Origin: Ruminococcus sp.
GTDB lineage: Bacteria; Bacillota; Clostridia; Oscillospirales; Ruminococcaceae
Direction: 5' to 3'
NCBI GenBank assembly: GCA_019420505.1
Contig: JAHZHC010000027.1
Coordinates: forward strand, 120,484 to 184,483
Length of the DNA stretch: 64,000 nucleotides
Below the pieces are notes generated by a model. The model searched no databases and was not told the origin of the DNA. It was given only the letters and a program-made list of their open reading frames with translations. The stretch's first letter is position 1. Each line of letters starts with the position of its first letter. Position numbers and translations under genes: made by a program. Below are positions 1 to 7,100 of the stretch, piece by piece.

Positions 1-417
1 AAAGGAGCAAGATTAGGAGATACTCGTAAACCTGACGTATGTATATATCATGATAAAAATGGACTCATTATAGACAATAAAGCTTATGGTAAAGGCTACT
101 CACTACCAATAAAGCAAGCTGATGAAATGCTGCGTTACATTGAAGAAAATCAAAAACGTGACAAAGCTTTGAATTCGAATGAGTGGTGGAAAATCTTTGA
201 TGATTCTGTAAGCAAATTCAACTTTGCTTTTGTTTCAGGTGAATTTACAGGTGGATTCAAAGACAGACTTGAAAATATAAGTAGACGTTCATTGGTAAAT
301 GGTGCTGCCATTAACTCTGTTAATCTTTTGCTTTTGGCAGAGGAAATAAAGTCGGAAAGACTTAGTTATGGTGACGCATTTGCTAAGTTTGAGTGTAATG
401 ATGAAGTAATTGTTTAA
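1..417 (+). CDS. FokI-like type IIS restriction endonuclease, C-terminal part (5' end outside window)
   Basis: The reading frame is open from base 1 to a TAA at 415-417, giving 138 residues of the C-terminus of a larger protein. The residues track the FokI cleavage domain closely from memory: a KPD motif, then an IIDNKAYGKGYSLPI stretch (FokI has VDTKAYSGGYNLPI), then QADEM.RYIEENQ, NEWWK and FVSGEF. PD...D.K are the PD-(D/E)XK catalytic residues; here the second Asp and Lys sit in DNK. In FokI this domain cuts DNA non-specifically once the N-terminal domain has bound its site, and it dimerises to cut both strands. The N-terminal specificity domain is outside the window, so the recognition site cannot be inferred. 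A partner methyltransferase would be expected further left. Confidence 0.88.
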   Translation, partial: KGARLGDTRKPDVCIYHDKNGLIIDNKAYGKGYSLPIKQADEMLRYIEENQKRDKALNSNEWWKIFDDSVSKFNFAFVSGEFTGGFKDRLENISRRSLVNGAAINSVNLLLLAEEIKSERLSYGDAFAKFECNDEVIV

Positions 418-573
418 CCTTAACTATATAATAAAAATGTGAATTAAATAAAAATTATCCGTTATAAAAGTGAAAAAGCCGAATAAACTTGATAAAAAAC
501 GATTTCAGAAACCGTAGGTTATGATAAATATTGGATTACTTATCTTTCAAAATAATGTTTGCGGTGATATATA

Positions 574-789
574 ATGGTGGAAATATTTGACAAAACTAAA
601 TCTCCTGAAATAATGAAAAAAAGTGTAATCAAAAAATAACAAATCTACAGAATTGAAACTTATTCAGATTTTTTTTGATAAAAAATGAGAACGAAACATG
701 ACAAAGAAATTACCGAATATTTTAAAAATAGAGGATAGGCGGTTGTTTGTATTTGGGAGTACGAATCAAAAAAACAAAAAAGTCCTTGA
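574..789 (+). pseudogene. Decayed very-short-patch repair endonuclease (vsr) remnant
   Basis: An ATG at 574 opens a 21-codon frame (MVEIFDKTKSPEIMKKSVIK) that resembles the Vsr N-terminus, where a D.....R..NM...I..K pattern is usual. A stop follows at 637-639. Beyond it, another frame reads KSTELKLIQ. Then 690-786 reads HDKEITEYFKNRG, a stop, and AVVCIWEYE. This matches the Vsr C-terminal pattern RD..V...L...GW.V..IWE, with TAG in place of the expected Trp codon. The central Vsr region, including the catalytic core, is missing. I therefore call it a pseudogene with stops, a frameshift and an internal deletion. Vsr normally repairs T:G mismatches made by deamination of 5-methylcytosine, so it fits a restriction-modification locus. 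The rest of 418-827 is A/T-rich with no other gene. Confidence 0.55.
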
Positions 790-827
790 AAAATTAAAAT
801 GTGTTTACTGAGAAAGGATTGATTATA

Positions 828-2753
828 GTGGCAGTCGCAGATCAAGAATCATTTGGAATTCAATTTGAAGAAGATTATATGCACAGAAATTATAGATCAA
901 TAACTTCTACGCCTGATATTGCCTTAACTGAATTTGTTGCTAATGCATGGGATGCTGGCGCATATAATGTTTCTATATCTATTCCAGAGCAAAATGATAA
1001 AGAACCTGTTATATCTATTGAAGACGATGGCATTGGCATGACAGATGAAGAATTCAGTCATAGGTGGATGACGTTAAATTATGATCGCCAAAAGAAGCAA
1101 GGAAAAACGGTATCATTTCCAGACGATGTTGATGATTATAAGAGATTTGCGTATGGACACAACGGCGTAGGAAGACATGGTATGTTTTGCTTTAATAATC
1201 ATTATACAATTGAAACCTGGAAAAACGGCATATGTAATAAGTATGATATTGCTCTTTCTTGTGGTAGTCAGCCCTTTAAAATTGTAAAACATGAAAAATA
1301 TAAAAAAGAGGGGCATGGCACTAAAATTAATACTTCTGTTTGCAAAAATTTGCCGGATAGTAATAAAATGATTGATATTATTTCTGCAAGATTTCTTTAT
1401 GATCCAAGGTTTACTGTAAGTATTAATAACATTACGGTTAAATTGGAAGAGCAAAGAAATATTCAAAGTCAAAAAGATATTGAAATAAATGGAATAAAAT
1501 TACATATTGCTGTAATCGACTCTACTAAAACGGCTGTTAATACTCAGCAAAATGGAATTGCATTTTGGGTTTGCAATAGATTGGTGGGGCAACCTGCATG
1601 GACAATTAATAATTATCAGTTTTTAGACGGAAGATGTAAAGCTGCAAAACGATATACCATTATTATACAAACCAATGACATGATCGACGACGTCATGCCC
1701 GATTGGACGGGATTTATTAATTCTGATAATATGAAACAGTTTTTAATTGATTTACGTCCTCATATTAATAAAATTATTAATATTATAATGGAAGAACATA
1801 TAAACGATGTTCAACAAACAGTTATTGAAGAGACACGGGATGAATTAGAAAAACTTACACCTTATGAGCAAAGAGGAGTTTCAACATTCATTGAAGTCGT
1901 AACCGAATCAAACCCTATAATTAATCCAGAGTTTTTAAAAAATGCAGTTGAAGCTGTAATAATAATGGAACAGTCAAAAAGTGGAGAAAAGTTATTATCA
2001 CAGCTTTGTAAATTGTCTGCAGACGATATGGATAGACTCTCAGAATTATTAGAAACCTGGAAAGTTAATGATATTTTAACTGTGATGAATGAAATAGATA
2101 GAAGATTAACTATTATTGAAGCAATAAGCAGAACATGCAATGATAAAACTACGGATGAATTGCATACGTTGCACCCGCTTATTTTAAGTTCTAGATGGTT
2201 GTTTGGTGCAGAATTTGATTCTCCAATGTTTACATCTAATAAAACTTTAAATACTGTTATATCAACATTATTTAAAGATAAGAATTACGATGAAAAACAA
2301 ATAACTAATTCCAGAAAAAGACCGGATATAGTTTTATTAGATGATGGTACGTTTAATGCAGTATGCACTGATAGGATAGATACAAATGCCGGTGGAATTA
2401 TGAAACCCGATCAGATTTTAATAATTGAATTAAAACGTGGCGGATTTGAAATTGAATATAATGAAGTTCAGCAAGCTATGAATTATATGCGCCAAATAAA
2501 AAAATCTGGAGTATTACATAAAAATTCTAGCATTCATGCTTTTGTTGTAGGTGCTACTATTGGTGATATTGATACTCGTCAAGAAAATACTAGCGGTATT
2601 CTTGATGTACTTACTTATAGCCAATTGGTGGAAACTGCTAAAACAAAATTATTTAGACTAAAGGAACAATTAAGTGAACACTATGATTCCATTGATGATA
2701 AAAGTATAGTTGAAAAGGCATTAAACACTCAAAAACAGTTATCATTAAATTGA
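828..2753 (+). CDS. GHKL (MORC/MutL-like) ATPase fused to a PD-(D/E)XK nuclease domain
   Basis: The start chosen is GTG 828, with AAAGGA at 813-818; a further GTG lies at 801 without a ribosome site. The product is 641 residues. The N-terminal ~330 residues form a GHKL ATPase: N-box with E35, N39 and D42 (TEFVANAWDAGA), G1 box DDGIGM at 66-71, a GHNGVGRHG lid and a GTKI motif. A mostly helical middle follows. The C-terminal ~170 residues carry RPD (D500), then IELKRG (E534, K536) and a helix with QQAMNYMRQI, the layout of a PD-(D/E)XK nuclease. Such ATPases are known in restriction-modification neighbourhoods and are related to MORC and MutL. I infer an ATP-gated DNA clamp or nuclease acting with the FokI-like enzyme or as a separate defence. 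It has no transmembrane segment. Exact family is uncertain. Confidence 0.8.
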   Translation: MAVADQESFGIQFEEDYMHRNYRSITSTPDIALTEFVANAWDAGAYNVSISIPEQNDKEPVISIEDDGIGMTDEEFSHRWMTLNYDRQKKQGKTVSFPDDVDDYKRFAYGHNGVGRHGMFCFNNHYTIETWKNGICNKYDIALSCGSQPFKIVKHEKYKKEGHGTKINTSVCKNLPDSNKMIDIISARFLYDPRFTVSINNITVKLEEQRNIQSQKDIEINGIKLHIAVIDSTKTAVNTQQNGIAFWVCNRLVGQPAWTINNYQFLDGRCKAAKRYTIIIQTNDMIDDVMPDWTGFINSDNMKQFLIDLRPHINKIINIIMEEHINDVQQTVIEETRDELEKLTPYEQRGVSTFIEVVTESNPIINPEFLKNAVEAVIIMEQSKSGEKLLSQLCKLSADDMDRLSELLETWKVNDILTVMNEIDRRLTIIEAISRTCNDKTTDELHTLHPLILSSRWLFGAEFDSPMFTSNKTLNTVISTLFKDKNYDEKQITNSRKRPDIVLLDDGTFNAVCTDRIDTNAGGIMKPDQILIIELKRGGFEIEYNEVQQAMNYMRQIKKSGVLHKNSSIHAFVVGATIGDIDTRQENTSGILDVLTYSQLVETAKTKLFRLKEQLSEHYDSIDDKSIVEKALNTQKQLSLN

Positions 2754-2820
2754 TATTAAATAAAGTAGTTTTTTATATAGTGTGTAGTTGAAATATAAAT
2801 TCACTATCGTTACGCTACCA

Positions 2821-2871
2821 TTAGGTTCTAATGCCTTTGGTGTGCAGGTTCAAGTCCTGTCGCCCGCACCA
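2821..2871 (+). pseudogene. 3' fragment of tRNA-Leu(UAG); probable att site at the island edge
   Basis: These 51 bases match the 3' portion of a tRNA-Leu from the anticodon onward: TTAGG with anticodon TAG, a class-II variable arm, a T-arm GCAGG-TTCAAGT-CCTGT, acceptor strand CGCCCGC and ACCA. The matching 5' acceptor GCGGGCG and the D-arm are absent upstream, so it is not a functional tRNA. A plus-oriented 3' tRNA copy is what an element leaves at its distal end after integrating into a tRNA gene. The intact tRNA-Leu should then lie to the left, outside the window, and the restriction genes lie inside the element. This is inference from the fragment alone. Confidence 0.75.
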
Positions 2872-2920
2872 GTCCTAGCGCGGACGGCGCAATACCCGTT
2901 ATCATTTTGTGGTAACGGAT
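2872..2920 (+). repeat. Dispersed intergenic repeat, copy A (hairpin-forming)
   Basis: The sequence beginning GTCCTAGCGCGGACGGCGCA and running through CGTTATCA...TGTGGTA matches, with about seven differences over 43 bases, the reverse complement of 54020-54062. Its right half folds as CCGTTATCA/TGGTAACGG around TTTTG (2896-2918). Confidence 0.6.
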
Positions 2921-2926
2921 ATTTTT
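2895..2926 (+). terminator. Probable terminator downstream of the ancestral tRNA-Leu
   Basis: The stem CCGTTATCA/TGGTAACGG with loop TTTTG is followed by ATATTTTT. It sits 24 bases after the tRNA fragment, where the terminator of the original tRNA gene would be expected. It overlaps repeat copy A. Confidence 0.5.
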
Positions 2927-2967
2927 ATGTGCGCTGTTCAAAGAATATCTATTTTATAATTACAAGA

Positions 2968-3001
2968 CAAAAAACGACAAACTTCAACAGGAGTTTGTCG
3001 T
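2968..3001 (-). terminator. Hairpin with T-run on the minus strand
   Basis: A perfect 10-bp stem ACGACAAACT (2974-2983) and AGTTTGTCGT (2992-3001) is flanked on its left by an A-run, which becomes a T-run on the minus strand. No minus-strand gene ends here, so its client is unclear. The rest of 2872-3086 has no gene. Confidence 0.4.
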
Positions 3002-3086
3002 TAATCATACACACAAACCCCAATTCATGTAAAGAAACAGAATCAATGTATATGCTATAATTAGTTCGGAAAGGAGGATGACTTTT

Positions 3087-3983
3087 ATGTATGAATGGTA
3101 TTTCACAGTGCAAAAGTTAATAGATTGGATTGACAACCATGCAGTCGAAAATCCGTCATTAACCGAGATATCATGTCATGTCGGATATTCACCGTGGTAT
3201 TGTTCCGAGCAATTTCACCGTGTTGTCGGAATGACTATCAAGGAGTATATGTCAAGAAGACGGCTGTGCTTAGCCGCTTTTGCTCTGAGGGATACAGACA
3301 TACCGATAATAGACATTGCGTTTGAATACGGTTTTTCATCGCAACAAGCTCTGACGAGGGCTTTTACAAATGCATACGGATGCGCACCGGCTGCATACAG
3401 AAAAAAACCTGTTCCAATACCTTTGACTATGAAAAAAATTGTTATCACACCTTCTCAGTATATTGAACAAGGAGATATTGCAATGAATAATTTAACTGTG
3501 CCTAATTATCGCATCGAATTTATCCCTGCACATCGGTATCTTGGCTGTTATGAGTATACGGAAACATCGAAAGGACCTATCTGGCCCGCACACGACTGTG
3601 ATCTTCTAACGGGGATCGTGCAAAGCATTGCCGATTGTCATCCGGTTGTTGCAAATCATACCGCAGGGTGGAAATGGTCAAATGGTGAAAGAAAATACTT
3701 TTACGGACTTGGTGTAAATACCGATTACGCTGGTTCTGTACCCGAAGGATTTGTACTTACGGATATCATCCCTGAAAGCTATTATATTGTATTTAACCAT
3801 CCACCCTTTGAATATTTTTCGAACAACATTGAGGTAATGAGAAGAGTTGAGGATTTGGCATGGAATTTTGATCCCACTACGATAGGCTATGAATGGAATG
3901 AATCCAAATGTCAGGATTATCAAAGACATTATCCCGAAGTCATCGGTTATCAGGTTCTTCGCCCGATAAAGAAGATTGTATAG
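3087..3983 (+). CDS. AraC-family transcriptional regulator with GyrI-like effector domain
   Basis: Start ATG 3087 is preferred: AAGGAGG (3071-3077) lies nine bases upstream, whereas ATG 3078 abuts the ribosome site. The 298-residue product has an N-terminal double helix-turn-helix of the AraC type (about residues 5-105: LTEISCHVGYSPWYCSEQF, then IPIIDIAFEYGFSSQQALTR). A C-terminal ~155-residue region with YRIEFIPAHRYLGCYEYTE resembles the GyrI-like/Rob-type small-molecule binding domain, with typical aromatic and acidic residues near the end. In the family such proteins sense amphipathic compounds and activate efflux or stress genes. No obvious target gene adjoins it, so the regulon is unknown. 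Confidence 0.85.
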   Translation: MYEWYFTVQKLIDWIDNHAVENPSLTEISCHVGYSPWYCSEQFHRVVGMTIKEYMSRRRLCLAAFALRDTDIPIIDIAFEYGFSSQQALTRAFTNAYGCAPAAYRKKPVPIPLTMKKIVITPSQYIEQGDIAMNNLTVPNYRIEFIPAHRYLGCYEYTETSKGPIWPAHDCDLLTGIVQSIADCHPVVANHTAGWKWSNGERKYFYGLGVNTDYAGSVPEGFVLTDIIPESYYIVFNHPPFEYFSNNIEVMRRVEDLAWNFDPTTIGYEWNESKCQDYQRHYPEVIGYQVLRPIKKIV

Positions 3984-4106
3984 ATTTATAGCTCCAATAG
4001 TAAAAGAAATTCAGGTTGTTGCTCTGTTCCTGAGTCTTGCACGGCGAGAGTTCAAACTTCTACACGAAACAGCCAAAAATATCTTTTCCGTCCCGATTAA
4101 GCAAAT

Positions 4107-4144
4107 AAAGCCGGATACCCAAAGGGTGTCCGGCTTTATTTTAT
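4107..4144 (+). terminator. Rho-independent terminator after the AraC-type gene
   Basis: The stem AAAGCCGGATACCC (4107-4120) pairs with GGGTGTCCGGCTTT (4124-4137) around AAA, with one A/G mismatch, and is followed by ATTTTATT. It can end the 3087-3983 transcript about 125 bases past the stop; 3984-4106 holds no gene. Confidence 0.8.
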
Positions 4145-4197
4145 TCAGTTAAAAAAGACGCAGAGCCGGTTCAAATTGTCCTATCACCCGCTCCATA

Positions 4198-4860
4198 TCA
4201 AGTGTTTATAACGGTTTTGTTATTAACAGATAAATTATTTAATTGATTATATATAACGGAAATTCGTTCCCAGTCTGTCTTATTACTGATTTTTCTATTT
4301 GTAGGATGTTTTGCTTGAATAATAATGAAATTTTTGTCTCCCATTTTTATAACTGCACCATTATCCGTCGATTTAAGTATGGAATCGGAAAAATTATTTT
4401 TAAATATTTCATATGTTCCGCAACAAATGATGGCTTTAGGCGCAAGTTCAATGATCTGCCTTTTTTTCTCAGTCAAAAAAAGTTGAACATTTTCCTTATA
4501 CTTATCGCTTTCTTCTGCCCCGCCGCCTATTGGATTCAGATTCACATAAGAGCATTTGCGAATATCAAAGTTAAGTCTTTTGCATATACCGTTCAAAAAA
4601 TTATAATACCTTGTCTGCCCGCACTTAGCGTTTTTTATCTGATTTTTATCCAAAGCTTTAAAAGGCTCATTATAATAAGCTCCGCAGGATTTTGTTTTAA
4701 CAACCTCTGAAAACCAAAAATAATTATCACTTTGCTCATTTCCGTCAGAGGTATTAGATTCTTTTAGCAAAAACATCAAAGTACCTGTCTGAAAAAGTAA
4801 ATCGTCTATTTTTCCGTCACGAATTTTACGGTCACTTATAGGATTCTGTTTATTGCTCAT
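4198..4860 (-). CDS. Uracil-DNA-glycosylase-like hypothetical protein
   Basis: The 220-residue product is soluble and has no signal peptide. Two motifs suggest the uracil-DNA glycosylase-like fold: VNLNPIGGG near residue 105-115, where active-site motif A (NINP-like) is usual, and IIIQAKHPTNR near residue 180-190, where the HPS-type motif B lies. A central PKAIICCGTYEIF strand-turn also fits the core sheet. If correct it would remove damaged bases or act on nucleic acid, but the motifs differ enough from the well-known families that I do not claim an enzyme. It is a single gene on the minus strand, facing away from the MerR-type gene. Confidence 0.45.
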   Translation of the reverse strand: MSNKQNPISDRKIRDGKIDDLLFQTGTLMFLLKESNTSDGNEQSDNYFWFSEVVKTKSCGAYYNEPFKALDKNQIKNAKCGQTRYYNFLNGICKRLNFDIRKCSYVNLNPIGGGAEESDKYKENVQLFLTEKKRQIIELAPKAIICCGTYEIFKNNFSDSILKSTDNGAVIKMGDKNFIIIQAKHPTNRKISNKTDWERISVIYNQLNNLSVNNKTVINT

Positions 4861-4932
4861 TTTGTTCCCTCATTTCAATATAAGTTTTTTGATTGCTAAA
4901 CCTCATTTTTAATTATCAAACGGCCATCTGGC

Positions 4933-4958
4933 AAGCTTCCACATGAATGTGGAAGCTT
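4933..4958. repeat. 26-bp near-perfect palindrome
   Basis: AAGCTTCCACAT (4933-4944) and ATGTGGAAGCTT (4947-4958) form a 12-bp stem with a 2-base centre. No T-run follows on either strand. It sits just after the stop of the minus-strand ORF fragment at 4961. Confidence 0.6.
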
Positions 4959-4960
4959 AC

Positions 4961-5110
4961 TTAGCTTCTTTGCTCTTTTATAAATCTTATCTCTTTATGG
5001 GTATTGTATTCACTATATGACTTAATCTTGCTCCATGGCGTACCGTTATAATTATTGCCAAAGACTTCTTTCAATATATAACTATCAATTGGAACAAAAT
5101 CAATATCCTC
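4961..5110 (-). pseudogene. Short minus-strand ORF fragment, no start codon
   Basis: Read from 5110 down to a TAA at 4961-4963, the frame is open for about 49 codons and contains DFVPIDSYILKEVF and NGTPWSKIKSY, which look like real protein. It is closed upstream by an in-frame TAG (5111-5113), and there is no ATG, GTG or TTG in a sensible place, although AGGAGG lies at its head. I read it as the tail of a truncated gene. I do not recognise the family. Apart from this, the palindrome and the MerR promoter, 4861-5321 holds nothing I can identify. Confidence 0.35.
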
Positions 5111-5247
5111 CTAAATGTTACAATAATCTATGTTATATTATATCTTAGCAATTGTAAAATATCAATAGATAATATTTATGCATTCAAGAATATTTTGAAA
5201 ATATCACGATTAAATATGGACATTATCTTGTTTATTTAAAAATACCC

Positions 5248-5278
5248 TTGACTCTCAACCGTACTTTAGATTTATAAT
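5248..5278 (+). promoter_or_regulatory. MerR-type promoter with 19-bp spacer
   Basis: TTGACT (5248-5253) and TATAAT (5273-5278) are separated by 19 bp instead of 17. That spacing, with a dyad in the spacer (TCTCAA...TTTAGA), is typical of promoters that MerR-family proteins twist into the active form. It lies about 45 bp ahead of the MerR-type gene, so I infer autoregulation. Confidence 0.65.
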
Positions 5279-5321
5279 ATATACATAAGGTATCTTAAAT
5301 CAAAATTAGGAGATGAAGTTA

Positions 5322-6416
5322 ATGAGAATCGGAGAATTTGCAAAGGCTTGTAATATGCCAATTTCCATGCTGCGGTATTATGACAGTTGCGGTTTGCTGG
5401 AACCTGTTTATATTGACAGCTTTACAGGCTATAGATATTATTCTGAAAATCAGATAAGCGTTTGCGCTCGAATAAACGAGTTGAAAGCCGCAGGTTTTTC
5501 CCTTGCGGAGATAAAGACAATGATTTCAGGCGGTGCATCGTCTGAGAAAATAGGTGCTGTGTTTGACAGTAAGAAAAATCAGTTAAATGAAATTCTCCGC
5601 CATCTTGATGAACTCCGTGATATTATTTTAGGAGGTAATTTTATGACAAAAACAAAAATTAAACTAATGCATGAAAATGTTCATATTCCATTTAAAAACG
5701 ACGAGAAAATAATCGGCAAGTGGAAAGTCATAGGGGAATATAACAGTCGAACGGAATTTGATCTTGGCAAAAAACTGCCGGAGGAAGGAATTGGAAATCA
5801 GAATCGTGAAATATTTTTTCTTCCTGAAGGTGAGTGGTATTGGTGTTATTCCTGGACTAAAGGCAAATTGTTGATTGACAATGGTGAAAGCTCTTTTGTT
5901 AACGATTTTACCATTGAGAAAAAATCGGACGGGTTATATATGTTTGTCAAGCTTAAATCTTTCGATTATCTGCAAAATGGAAGAACAACTCTATTGGTGC
6001 TTCATCAATGCGATAATTGCCACTACACGGCAAATGATATTGCACGGAAAGATAATATTTCTATCCCTTTTAAAGATGACAAGAATGTTTTGGGAAAATG
6101 GAAATCCGTAGCTTTTGTTCAGAATAAAGAAGATTTTACTGCCGAAAACATAAATAGCAGCTTTGAATTGTTTTTTAAAGAAATTGAATTTCTACCAAAC
6201 GGAGAATGCACCAGCGTATACGGAAATGAAACAATAAGCGGCAGGGACATTCAGGAATGGACTAATGGATTTGTTCTTCGTAAATGGAACCATACTGCAT
6301 GTGCCTATGAAATCAGAACCATCAGTGGTACGGAATATCTGTTTATAGAATGGAAAAGCGGTGACTACCGTTGGGGAGGATTTGATACGGATTTTTATGT
6401 TTTGACAAGAGTGTGA
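5322..6416 (+). CDS. MerR-family regulator with two C-terminal lipocalin-like repeats
   Basis: ATG 5322 is preferred over ATG 5313, because AGGAG (5308-5312) abuts the latter and lies nine bases from the former; MRIGEFAKACNMP is also the usual MerR N-terminus. The product is 364 residues. Residues 1-70 form the winged helix (MLRYYDSCGLLEP, TGYRYYSENQI), followed by a coiled coil to about 105. Two similar ~110-residue beta-rich units follow, one starting VHIPFKNDEKIIGKWKVIGE and the other ISIPFKDDKNVLGKWKSVAF. Each later has a FLP.GE pattern. This duplicated unit resembles a lipocalin-like ligand pocket. The 19-bp spacer promoter upstream suggests it controls its own gene. Ligand unknown. Confidence 0.82.
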   Translation: MRIGEFAKACNMPISMLRYYDSCGLLEPVYIDSFTGYRYYSENQISVCARINELKAAGFSLAEIKTMISGGASSEKIGAVFDSKKNQLNEILRHLDELRDIILGGNFMTKTKIKLMHENVHIPFKNDEKIIGKWKVIGEYNSRTEFDLGKKLPEEGIGNQNREIFFLPEGEWYWCYSWTKGKLLIDNGESSFVNDFTIEKKSDGLYMFVKLKSFDYLQNGRTTLLVLHQCDNCHYTANDIARKDNISIPFKDDKNVLGKWKSVAFVQNKEDFTAENINSSFELFFKEIEFLPNGECTSVYGNETISGRDIQEWTNGFVLRKWNHTACAYEIRTISGTEYLFIEWKSGDYRWGGFDTDFYVLTRV

Positions 6417-6600
6417 AATATCCGGTGTACTTACTCAGATAATAAAAAATTGTAAATGTCAATAAAAAGATTATTTTTATAAGTGCGTGAAGGTATTAAA
6501 CCAACTGAGGCATTTATAAAGTATATAAAAGAAATGCTTAAAAGGTATTTCTTGCTATAGAATATAAGTATTAGACATTTCTTAAATATTGCATTATAAT

Positions 6601-6630
6601 ATAGATGTGAAGAAAATAACATCTATATTA
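6601..6630. repeat. 30-bp direct repeat, left copy
   Basis: The sequence beginning ATAGATGTGAAGAAAATAAC is repeated at 6895-6924 with one difference (G/T at position 9). Each copy is itself an inverted repeat (AGATGT...ACATCT). The copies exactly abut the hairpin-rich element between them. Confidence 0.85.
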
Positions 6631-6894
6631 GAGCTTGTCGTAAAAACCTAATTTGATAAAAAGGGGCAGCCCTCTCGTGCAGGGCATGCCCCTCTTGAAA
6701 AACAATCCACTGGATTGTTTTGTCAATTCACCCTATGCGGAGCGTTGATGGAAAAGGGATTTCGCTGTCTGCGGACAGCGACAAGGGACACTGTCCCCTT
6801 GACCCCTGCAAGCCTTTAAAGAAGGCAAGATTCTTGCAAGCAAGAATCAACCTAAACTTCTAATATTACGCTTTTATAGTTTTTCTACAGACTG
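6631..6894. mobile_element. 264-bp hairpin-rich non-coding element (MITE-like)
   Basis: The element carries imperfect terminal inverted repeats (GAGCTTGTCGTAAAAAC at the left; GTTTTTCTACAGACTG at the right). It also holds a chain of strong hairpins: 6663-6692 (GGGGCA/TGCCCC enclosing GCCCT/AGGGC), 6699-6721 (AAAACAATCCA/TGGATTGTTTT), 6763-6780 (CGCTGTC/GACAGCG) and 6783-6800 (AAGGGACA/TGTCCCCTT). It is GC-richer than its surroundings and has no gene with a start and ribosome site. It sits exactly between two 30-bp direct repeats. I infer a small non-autonomous mobile element or a structured-RNA element; no transposase is present nearby. The remaining parts of 6417-7100 are A/T-rich with no gene. 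Confidence 0.6.
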
Positions 6895-6924
6895 ATAGAT
6901 GTTAAGAAAATAACATCTATATTA
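6895..6924. repeat. 30-bp direct repeat, right copy
   Basis: This is the second copy of 6601-6630 with one mismatch, starting immediately after the right inverted terminus of the element. Confidence 0.85.
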
Positions 6925-7100
6925 TTATTTTACAGGGGAATTTGAAAATCGAATATAAAGACATCAAAATAAATCTAAATTTTCAATAGATTGTTGTTAT
7001 ATAATAATTCACATAAGGGTGTGTGAAGAAAAGCAGCTTGAGCAGTTGGATTATTTAAGATATAAAATCAGAAACAATAAAAAATAGGGAGTGATCTGTT

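Noticed and set aside
2788..3060. 90-codon plus-strand frame across the tRNA-Leu fragment
   Set aside because: It reads through a tRNA fragment and two hairpins, with no ribosome site or recognisable protein.
4020..4082. tRNA-like stretch ending GTTCAAACTTC...AGCCA
   Set aside because: The T-loop resembles a tRNA, but neither an acceptor stem nor an anticodon arm forms, so I do not call a tRNA or an att site.
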